This document shows positions 1 to 6,021 of a stretch of DNA of 6,021 nt, in pieces. The DNA comes from CAG-791 sp002394525 (GTDB taxonomy: Bacteria; Bacillota; Clostridia; Lachnospirales; Lachnospiraceae), in the NCBI GenBank assembly GCA_946536955.1, contig CAMNFJ010000154.1:1-6021 (forward strand), in the 5' to 3' direction. The position numbers were made by a program, and so were the translations under genes. The notes beneath the pieces are model-generated. The model did not search any database. It had not been told where the DNA came from and saw only the letters and a program-made list of their open reading frames with translations. Within the stretch, counting starts at the first letter, position 1, and every line of letters starts with the position of its first letter.

Positions 1-623
1 GCAGGCTGAGCGTGATCACCCAGGAGTACTCCATGCGCCAGGACATGACCATGGAAGAGGTCATGGAGTACCAGGGCCGGCTCTATTTTATGAAAAAAAA
101 GGACATCCGGCAGAAGACAGAGGAGCTTCTGAAGTTCACCGGCCTCCTGGAATACCGGCGCCGCACGGTCCGGCATCTGTCCGGCGGCATGAAGCGCAAG
201 CTCATGATCTGCAGGGCCCTCATGACGGAACCTGAGATCCTCCTCCTGGACGAGCCGACCGCGGGCATGGACGCCCTGTCCCGCAGGCAGACCTGGACCC
301 TTTTGCGGAAGCTCCAGAGCCGGGGCATGACCGTCCTCCTCACGACCCACTATATGGAGGAGGCCCAGGCCCTCTGCGACCGGGTGGCCCTCATGGACAG
401 GGGCCGCATCGATATCATCGCCCCGCCCCGGGACCTGATCGAGGACCTGGGCGGCTTTGCCGTCGACGAGACTGGAGAGGAAAAGACTGTCAGCCGCTTT
501 TTTAAAGACCGGGAGGAGGCCATCCGCTATCTGTCGGAGGCGGGGACCGGAGCAGTCCTGCGCATGACCAACCTGGAGGATGTCTTTGTGGAGCGCCTGG
601 GCAGGCGCCTGCAGGGCAGATAG
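1..623 (+). CDS. ABC transporter ATP-binding protein (5' end outside window)
   Basis: Nucleotide-binding subunit of an ABC transporter, hydrolysing ATP on the cytoplasmic face to drive the permease encoded next. The frame is open from base 3 and ends at TAG 621-623, leaving 206 residues. The Walker A region must lie upstream, so the GTG at 12 is not the start. Visible motifs, in order: the Q-loop (VITQEYS, Gln near base 21), the signature LSGGM at 177-191, Walker B ILLLDEP at 237-257 with the catalytic Glu, the D-loop AGMD, and the H-loop His in TTHYMEEA at 348-350. The C-terminal stretch ending in NLEDVFVERLGR is typical of exporter ATPases of the DrrA/NodI/CcmA type. All core residues present look intact. 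Substrate cannot be told from the sequence. Family call is firm; pairing with the permease at 925 is inference from position. Confidence 0.93.
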   Translation, partial: RLSVITQEYSMRQDMTMEEVMEYQGRLYFMKKKDIRQKTEELLKFTGLLEYRRRTVRHLSGGMKRKLMICRALMTEPEILLLDEPTAGMDALSRRQTWTLLRKLQSRGMTVLLTTHYMEEAQALCDRVALMDRGRIDIIAPPRDLIEDLGGFAVDETGEEKTVSRFFKDREEAIRYLSEAGTGAVLRMTNLEDVFVERLGRRLQGR

Positions 624-632
624 TGACAGGGG

Positions 633-661
633 TGTGACAGGGGGACAGGCACTTTGTCACA
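633..661. repeat. REP-like palindromic repeat, copy 1
   Basis: Arms TGTGACA (633-639) and TGTCACA (655-661) are perfect reverse complements around a 15-nt core containing GGGACAGGCACT. A near-identical copy (27 of 29 positions) sits at 3909-3937. A direct partial duplicate, GTGACAGGGG at 623-632, lies immediately upstream, starting in the ATPase stop codon. A second overlapping hairpin can form from CACTTT (650-655) and AAAGTG (664-669). Placement just after a stop codon, small size and palindromy match REP elements, which in other genomes are spread by RAYT (IS200-like) transposases. No such transposase gene is in the window. Confidence 0.75.
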
Positions 662-735
662 CGAAAGTGTCATACCGGGCGCCCGCCTCTGCGATCAAAT
701 ACAGGATAAACTCTGCCATGTGAAAAATCTGTCAT

Positions 736-841
736 CGGGGCAAACCCCGGCCGGACGGGGAAAACACACCCAGGCGGGTAAAAAACGGGCCAGACGTTCA
801 AAAAAACCCGGCCGGACGGGGAAAATCTCATCCGGCCGGAT
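736..841. repeat. Cluster of GC-rich hairpins with A-tracts, between ABC ATPase and permease
   Basis: The gap 624-924 contains no convincing gene. It holds a cluster of short palindromes. A 19-nt stretch made of CCCGGCCGGACGGGG plus AAAA occurs at 746-764 and again, identically, at 807-825; each forms a small hairpin (CCCG/CGGG arms). Between them ACCC/GGGT (768-779) forms another hairpin followed by an A-run. A 12-bp perfect palindrome, ATCCGGCCGGAT, lies at 830-841. The core CCGGCCGG thus occurs three times (747, 808, 832). CGGGG at 736-740 can also pair with 745-749, so alternative folds exist. Function unknown; a REP/BIME-like cluster or an mRNA-processing spacer is possible. Confidence 0.6.
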
Positions 842-870
842 AAAGTACAACGGGCAAAACACTGACCTGT

Positions 871-890
871 ATAGAAGGAAATAGAAGGAA
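871..890 (+). repeat. 10-bp tandem duplication ATAGAAGGAA
   Basis: ATAGAAGGAA is repeated exactly at 871-880 and 881-890, followed by GAAGGG. Each unit carries a purine-rich GAAGGAA that resembles a ribosome binding site, but both lie 35-50 nt before the permease ATG at 925, too far to serve it. It may be simple polymerase slippage. Confidence 0.6.
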
Positions 891-924
891 GAAGGGACCG
901 GCACAGAACGGGATATTTTCAAGC

Positions 925-1656
925 ATGGGAATCATAACAGTCCTCTGGGAAAAATGGGTGGAATTCCGCCGGGATTTTTATAAGATCACACTCGCGGCCA
1001 TGATCTCGCCGCTGATGTACCTGATCATCTTCGGATTCGGCATCCAGACGACCTCGCACGGCGAACCCTATCTGATGTTCCTGATCCCCGGTATCGTCGC
1101 CATGTCCACGATGACGGGGAGCTTTGGCGCGGTCGCCCAGAACATGAGCGTCCAGCGCCTCTATGAAAAGGCCCTGGACCAGGTCATGGTCTCCCCGACC
1201 CCCCTCTGGCAGTTCATCACGGGTCAGATCATCGGCGGCGCCCTGCGGGGCCTCTACGCCGGCTGCGTCATCCTGCTTCTGACCCTGCCGATCCAAAGCG
1301 GCCTGATCTTCAACGGCTGGAGCCTCCTGATCATGTTCCTGAACGGGATGGTCTTTTCCACCATCGCCCTGGTCCTCTCCTTTTTTTCAAAGAGCTACTC
1401 GGACACGCCCCGCTACAACGCCTACATCATCACGCCCATGTCCTTTTTGTGCAACACCTTCTTTTCCACGGACCAGATGCCCGGCGTTTTCCGCAGGATC
1501 GTGGGGGCCCTCCCCCTCTCCCAGGCCAGCGCCATGATCCGGGCCATCGCCCACGGAGAAAAGACGGGCTGGACGGGCTATGCGGTCCTGCTTCTCTACC
1601 TGGCGGTCTTTTCAGCCATCTCGGTCGTCTATATCTACCGGAAAAAGACCCTGTAA
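925..1656 (+). CDS. ABC-2 type transporter permease
   Basis: Integral membrane subunit of an ABC exporter, 243 residues, the usual size for DrrB/NodJ-type ABC-2 permeases. A short basic amphipathic N-terminus (residues 1-20) is followed by about six hydrophobic segments near residues 22-40, 51-72, 102-121, 131-153, 166-182 and 217-237. The segment FLIPGIVAMSTM (52-63) and the cytoplasmic stretch LDQVMVSPTP (84-93), the likely coupling helix, match the family pattern. The C-terminus is basic (YRKKTL). ATG 925 is the only ATG/GTG/TTG start possible between the upstream in-frame stop TAA 841-843 and the first membrane segment. Its ribosome site is poor (GGGA at 910-913, 11 nt away). It presumably partners with the ATPase ending at 623, despite the 300-bp gap. 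Substrate unknown. Confidence 0.9.
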   Translation: MGIITVLWEKWVEFRRDFYKITLAAMISPLMYLIIFGFGIQTTSHGEPYLMFLIPGIVAMSTMTGSFGAVAQNMSVQRLYEKALDQVMVSPTPLWQFITGQIIGGALRGLYAGCVILLLTLPIQSGLIFNGWSLLIMFLNGMVFSTIALVLSFFSKSYSDTPRYNAYIITPMSFLCNTFFSTDQMPGVFRRIVGALPLSQASAMIRAIAHGEKTGWTGYAVLLLYLAVFSAISVVYIYRKKTL

Positions 1657-1694
1657 GGGGCCGGGGCGGCAGACAGGGGGAAATTGTGGAGTTT

Positions 1695-2840
1695 ATGATC
1701 AAAAAGACGAAAAAAACAGGCAGACCAGCCCTGGCCCTGACGGCGGCGGTCCTCGCCCTTTTTCTGGTTTTCGCCGCCTCCTGCGCAGAGATCTCCGCGG
1801 AGGAGGGATACGACCAGGTCGCGGGCTCCGGCGCCATGGGCTCCGTCCGGGAGGGCCTCGCCCCCTACGGCATGACCCCGGTCTCCGGATCCATGATCGA
1901 GGACGGAGAATATGTGGTCAGCGCGGACAGCTCCTCCACCTTTTTCAAGATCGAGGAGGCGAGACTCACCGTGGCGGACGGGCAGATGACAGCTGTTCTG
2001 AAAATGGCCGGGACAGGCTACCTCCTGGTCTACCCCGGGACAGCGGAGGAGGCGGCCGCCGCCCCCTATGAGGCCTACATCCCCAAAGCTGAGGATGAGG
2101 AGGGATGGGACACCTTTACAGTCCCGGTCAGGGCCCTGGACACGGAGCTGGACCTGGCCGCCTTTTCAAAGCGAAGAAAGAAATGGTATCCGCGCAAGAT
2201 CCTCCTGCACGCCTCGGATATCCCGCGGGAGAACCTGCTTTTTTCCTACCCGGACTATGACAGGATCGGGGAGGCCGTGGCCCTCTATGACGAGCAGAAC
2301 GGGACCGATACGCTGGAGGCCTGGAGACAGGGAGCAGATGCGGCAGGCTCCACAGCAGATCCCGCAAAAGAGGACGCAGCCGGGCAGCCTGAGCCGGAAG
2401 CCGTTCCCATGCAGCTGACCGACGGAGAATATTCCATTGAAGTCGACCTGGCAGGGGGCAGCGGCCGCGCGTCCGTGACCTCTCCGACCTGGCTGACGAT
2501 CCGCGATGGCAGGGCCTATGCGAGGCTTCTGTGGAGCAGTTCCTACTACGACTACATGATCCTGGATGGAAAGACCTATCTCAACGAGACAAAAGACGGG
2601 AGCAACTCCACCTTTACCATCCCGGTCACAGCCCTCGACCGGCCGGTCCAGGTCATTGCCGACACGACCGCCATGGGAGACCCCGTGGAGATCGAATATA
2701 CACTGACCTTTTACGAAGACACGGTCGGCAGCAGAGGCCGCATCCCCCAGGAGGCGGCAAAAAAGGTCCTCGCCGGAGCCGCTGTATTTATCATCGCGGG
2801 CGGAATATTGAACCACTATATAAAGAAAAAGAGAAGATAG
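1695..2840 (+). CDS. Secreted, C-terminally anchored protein with two beta-rich (NEAT-like?) modules
   Basis: A 381-residue surface protein of unassigned function. Residues 1-30 form a signal peptide: basic KKTKKTGR, then a hydrophobic stretch ending VFAASC, which could be a weak lipobox (Cys30) or a signal-peptidase I region. Module 1 (about 69-176) opens with DGEY and ends with a basic aromatic patch, SKRRKKWYPRK (158-168). An acidic, Ala/Pro-rich linker (200-240) leads to module 2 (about 242-340), which again opens with DGEY, contains SSSYYDYM (281-288) and ends in VEIEYTLTF. Residues 355-375 are a membrane helix followed by KKKRR. The opening DGxY, a central LTV/LTI-x-DG strand and the closing strand recall NEAT haem-binding domains, but that is an impression only. 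The gene starts 38 bp after the permease, so co-transcription is likely. GTG at 1686, better spaced from AGGGGG (1675-1680), is an alternative start adding three residues. Confidence 0.8.
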   Translation: MIKKTKKTGRPALALTAAVLALFLVFAASCAEISAEEGYDQVAGSGAMGSVREGLAPYGMTPVSGSMIEDGEYVVSADSSSTFFKIEEARLTVADGQMTAVLKMAGTGYLLVYPGTAEEAAAAPYEAYIPKAEDEEGWDTFTVPVRALDTELDLAAFSKRRKKWYPRKILLHASDIPRENLLFSYPDYDRIGEAVALYDEQNGTDTLEAWRQGADAAGSTADPAKEDAAGQPEPEAVPMQLTDGEYSIEVDLAGGSGRASVTSPTWLTIRDGRAYARLLWSSSYYDYMILDGKTYLNETKDGSNSTFTIPVTALDRPVQVIADTTAMGDPVEIEYTLTFYEDTVGSRGRIPQEAAKKVLAGAAVFIIAGGILNHYIKKKRR

Positions 2841-2841
2841 A

Positions 2842-2904
2842 CGCAGGCCCAGGCACCTGTGATCGCATTGCGCTGCCGCTCTGACGAGCGGCGCGATGCC
2901 TGCG
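2842..2904 (+). other. Long GC-rich stem-loop before hemC
   Basis: Three nested pairings can be drawn: CGCAGG (2842-2847) with CCTGCG (2899-2904); GCATTGC (2865-2871) with GCGATGC (2893-2899), including one G-U pair; and GCCGCTC (2875-2881) with GAGCGGC (2886-2892) around the loop TGAC. The outermost and middle pairings share base 2899. No U-tract follows, so this is not a standard intrinsic terminator. It could still separate the surface-protein transcript from hemC or be a processing site. Confidence 0.45.
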
Positions 2905-2970
2905 CACACCGTGCTCCGGCATGCTGTGGAAGAGCGAAAAAACTTCAGTTTTCCGCAAGGAATGAACATA

Positions 2971-2992
2971 AAGGAGGTTTGAGAGCCTCGTG
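2971..2992 (+). promoter_or_regulatory. hemC ribosome binding site, partly self-paired
   Basis: A strong Shine-Dalgarno AAGGAGG (2971-2977) lies 12 nt before the GTG start (2990-2992), longer than optimal. GAGG within it (2974-2977) is complementary to CCTC (2986-2989) directly before the start codon, so a small hairpin with an 8-nt loop could either hide the site or shorten the effective spacing. The site supports GTG 2990 as the start; no other start codon with suitable spacing exists. Confidence 0.6.
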
Positions 2993-3913
2993 AGAACAGA
3001 CAGAGAAACTCTGACCATCGGAAGCCGGGAGAGCAGCCTGGCCGTCCGGCAGGCCATGATCGTCATAGAATATCTGAAAAAAGAATATCCGCAGATGCGC
3101 GTGGAGCTGCAGACCATGAAGACGACCGGAGACCGGATCCTCGACCGGAGACTGGATGAGGTCGGGGGCAAGGGGCTCTTCGTCAAGGAGCTGGACCAGG
3201 CCCTGCGGGAGGGCCGGATCGACCTGTCCGTGCACAGCCTCAAGGACATGCCGGCCGAGATCCCGGAGGACCTGCCCCTGATCGGCTTCTCGGAGCGGGA
3301 GGACCCGCGCGACGTCCTGGTCCTGCCGCCGGGAGCGGAGGAGATTGATTTTTCAAAGCCCATAGGGACATCCTCCAGGCGGAGGATCCTGCAGGCGGAG
3401 GACCTCTTCCCGCAGGCGGCCTTTGAGAGCGTGCGCGGCAATCTCCAGACCAGGCTCCGCAAGCTGGACGAGGGACAGTACGGGGCCCTGATCCTGGCTG
3501 CCGCCGGCCTCCGCCGCATAGGGCTGGGAGACCGCATCAGCAGGTACTTTTCCGCGGACGAGATCATCCCCTCCTCCGGCCAGGGGATCCTGGGCCTCCA
3601 GGGGCGGGCCGGAGAAGACTACAGCTGCCTGGACGCCTTCGTCAGCCTCCGCTCCGCCGTCGAATCCGCGGCGGAGAGGGCCTTTGTCGGCGCCCTGGGA
3701 GGCGGCTGCTCCTCCCCCATCGCCGCCCACGCGGAATATAGGGGAGACATACTAAGGCTCCGCGGCTTCTACTACGATGAGACGACGGGCACAAAGATCC
3801 GCAGGACCCTGACCGCAGAGCTTCCGCCGGAAGACGGGACCCTCAGGGAAAAGATCGATCAGAGCCGCCGCCTGGGACAAAAACTGGCTGCCGGCATGAC
3901 AGAGGGTTTGTGA
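2990..3913 (+). CDS. hemC: Hydroxymethylbilane synthase (porphobilinogen deaminase)
   Basis: Cytoplasmic enzyme joining four porphobilinogen molecules into hydroxymethylbilane, the linear precursor of all tetrapyrroles. At 307 residues it has normal family length. It opens with the typical TIGSRESSLAVRQ (residues 9-21). The catalytic Asp lies in VHSLKDMP (Asp86, equivalent to E. coli Asp84). Substrate- and cofactor-binding arginines are visible in GTSSRRR (126-132) and RGNLQTRL (149-156). Cys240, in GGGCSSPI, is the attachment point of the dipyrromethane cofactor. Nothing essential is missing, so it should be active. Its product is the substrate of the HemD part of the gene starting at 4173. 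The glutamyl-tRNA reductase gene that often precedes hemC in related clusters is not upstream here. The stop codon TGA (3911-3913) lies inside a palindromic repeat. Confidence 0.98.
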   Translation: MRTDRETLTIGSRESSLAVRQAMIVIEYLKKEYPQMRVELQTMKTTGDRILDRRLDEVGGKGLFVKELDQALREGRIDLSVHSLKDMPAEIPEDLPLIGFSEREDPRDVLVLPPGAEEIDFSKPIGTSSRRRILQAEDLFPQAAFESVRGNLQTRLRKLDEGQYGALILAAAGLRRIGLGDRISRYFSADEIIPSSGQGILGLQGRAGEDYSCLDAFVSLRSAVESAAERAFVGALGGGCSSPIAAHAEYRGDILRLRGFYYDETTGTKIRRTLTAELPPEDGTLREKIDQSRRLGQKLAAGMTEGL

Positions 3914-3937
3914 CAGAGGGACAGGCACTGTGTCACA
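3909..3937. repeat. REP-like palindromic repeat, copy 2, overlapping the hemC stop
   Basis: Arms TGTGACA (3909-3915) and TGTCACA (3931-3937) flank a 15-nt core with GGGACAGGCACTG. It matches the copy at 633-661 at 27 of 29 positions, in the same orientation relative to the upstream gene. The left arm includes the hemC stop codon, so the last codon and stop of hemC are supplied by the repeat. The hairpin could protect the hemC mRNA 3' end. Confidence 0.75.
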
Positions 3938-4000
3938 TTGATGCGGAAAAACACTAAACTGCCGGGCGGCAGACAGGTGAGAGGATCAGGCCGTGCTGCA

Positions 4001-4028
4001 TCCGGCAAACCTCCGGTTTTTTTGCGGA
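4001..4028 (+). terminator. Candidate weak terminator or hairpin after hemC
   Basis: TCCGG (4001-4005) and CCGG (4013-4016) can form a short stem directly followed by seven T residues (4017-4023). The same bases can fold otherwise: TCCG (4001-4004) with CGGA (4025-4028) plus CAAA (4006-4009) with TTTG (4021-4024), one G bulged. In that fold the T-run is inside the stem and would not terminate. The short stem makes termination inefficient at best. Confidence 0.35.
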
Positions 4029-4032
4029 GTGA

Positions 4033-4134
4033 TTATTCTTCATCGCGGGATCGTACCTGCGAGGAAGCGGGTTTTTCTTTTTTTGTGCGTGTATCCCATG
4101 ACTGAAGTCACGGATATCGCGTGATGAAGAATAA
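4033..4134 (+). promoter_or_regulatory. Structured leader region before cobA/hemD (possible attenuator)
   Basis: A perfect 12-bp pairing, 4033-4044 (TTATTCTTCATC) with 4123-4134 (GATGAAGAATAA), encloses two hairpins: a terminator at 4055-4084 and a second hairpin at 4087-4120 (GTATCC/GGATAT and TGAC/GTCA with loop TGAA). GCGGG (4045-4049) can pair with CCTGC (4056-4060), which excludes the terminator stem, as an antiterminator would. I looked for a cobalamin-riboswitch B12 box and a clear T-box motif and found neither. The ligand or trigger, if any, is unknown. Confidence 0.45.
4055..4084 (+). terminator. Intrinsic terminator between hemC and cobA/hemD
   Basis: ACCTGC (4055-4060) pairs with GCGGGT (4067-4072) around the loop GAGGAA, and is followed by a T-rich run (five T, one C, seven T) to 4084. 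This is a good rho-independent terminator on the plus strand, though the stem has only six pairs, one of them G-U. It ends 88 nt before the cobA/hemD start, so it either terminates hemC transcription or acts in attenuation. Confidence 0.65.
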
Positions 4135-4160
4135 AACAGGGCCTGAAAGAACACATTAAC

Positions 4161-4167
4161 AGGAAGG
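4161..4167 (+). promoter_or_regulatory. Ribosome binding site of cobA/hemD
   Basis: AGGAAGG lies 5 nt upstream of ATG 4173, a good spacing, and fixes this ATG as the start. No clear promoter consensus was found between the terminator at 4055-4084 and this site. Confidence 0.7.
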
Positions 4168-4172
4168 AAACC

Positions 4173-5957
<1,785 letters not shown>

Positions 5958-5964
5958 CCATTCA

Positions 5965-5973
5965 TGTTATGAT
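5965..5973 (+). promoter_or_regulatory. Possible extended -10 promoter element after cobA/hemD
   Basis: TGTTATGAT matches an extended -10 (TG-N-TATGAT) just after the stop TAA 5955-5957. No convincing -35 element lies at the right distance. The rest of the tail (5974-6021) shows no gene or terminator. It could drive the next gene, outside the window. Confidence 0.25.
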
Positions 5974-6021
5974 GTAAAGGTCAAAAGTATCGTAAAGGCT
6001 CTGAGACTCGTCAAGTTGCAC

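Noticed and set aside
12..14. GTG as start of the ABC ATPase
   Set aside because: The frame is open upstream and the protein would lack Walker A; the residues here are the Q-loop, so the true start is outside the window.
654..884. 76-residue plus-strand open frame in the gap between the ABC genes
   Set aside because: It starts at TTG inside the palindromic repeat, has no ribosome site, and its Lys/Arg/Gly-rich product comes from the repeated hairpins.
695..922. 75-residue minus-strand open frame in the same gap
   Set aside because: It is the reverse reading of the repeat cluster and has no recognisable protein features.
1449..1694. Upstream extension of the surface-protein frame into the permease gene
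   Set aside because: The extension overlaps the permease in another frame and reads as Arg/Pro-rich nonsense; the signal peptide begins at 1695.
2944..2972. TTCAGT / CATAAA promoter before hemC
   Set aside because: The -10 would overlap the Shine-Dalgarno, so a transcript would start after the ribosome site.
4033..4134. Cobalamin riboswitch or T-box leader
   Set aside because: No B12 box or GCCACTG motif and no convincing AGGGTGG-type T-box sequence; only a generic attenuator-like layout is supported.
3954..4154. Minus-strand 66-residue open frame between hemC and cobA/hemD
   Set aside because: It is built from the terminator and hairpin sequences, with no ribosome site or family resemblance.

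Overview
The window most likely comes from a fairly GC-rich Gram-positive anaerobe of the Clostridia, in the broad Lachnospiraceae neighbourhood. This rests on three things: a CobA-HemD fusion gene directly following hemC, AGGAGG-type ribosome binding sites, and a surface protein of a type I recall mainly from that group. The taxonomic call is inference from family knowledge; no rRNA or other marker gene is present. All genes lie on the plus strand.

Left half (1-2840): the 3' part of an ABC ATPase gene (start outside the window), a 300-bp intergenic stretch full of short palindromes, an ABC-2 type permease, and a secreted protein with a C-terminal membrane anchor and two beta-rich modules. 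The ATPase and permease look like one DrrAB/NodIJ-type exporter. The surface protein follows 38 bp behind the permease and probably shares its transcript. Its two modules resemble NEAT haem-binding domains in layout, but this is only a pattern-level impression.

Right half (2841-6021): two tetrapyrrole genes. hemC makes hydroxymethylbilane from porphobilinogen. The long cobA/hemD fusion closes it to uroporphyrinogen III and methylates that to precorrin-2, the branch point to sirohaem and cobalamin. They are separated by 259 bp carrying a short palindromic repeat, a candidate weak terminator, and a structured region in which a terminator hairpin with a long U-tract competes with an upstream alternative pairing.

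No CRISPR array, transposase, integrase, tRNA or rRNA gene was seen. The interesting signals are non-coding or architectural: two near-identical REP-like palindromes 3.3 kb apart, one of which contains the hemC stop codon; a cluster of GC-rich hairpins splitting the ABC gene pair; an attenuator-like region before cobA/hemD; and an in-frame 54-bp tandem repeat, itself palindromic, inside the HemD part of the fusion. I found no clear evidence of a wholly new multi-gene system. The best candidate for novelty is the surface protein and its possible link to tetrapyrrole or metal handling.
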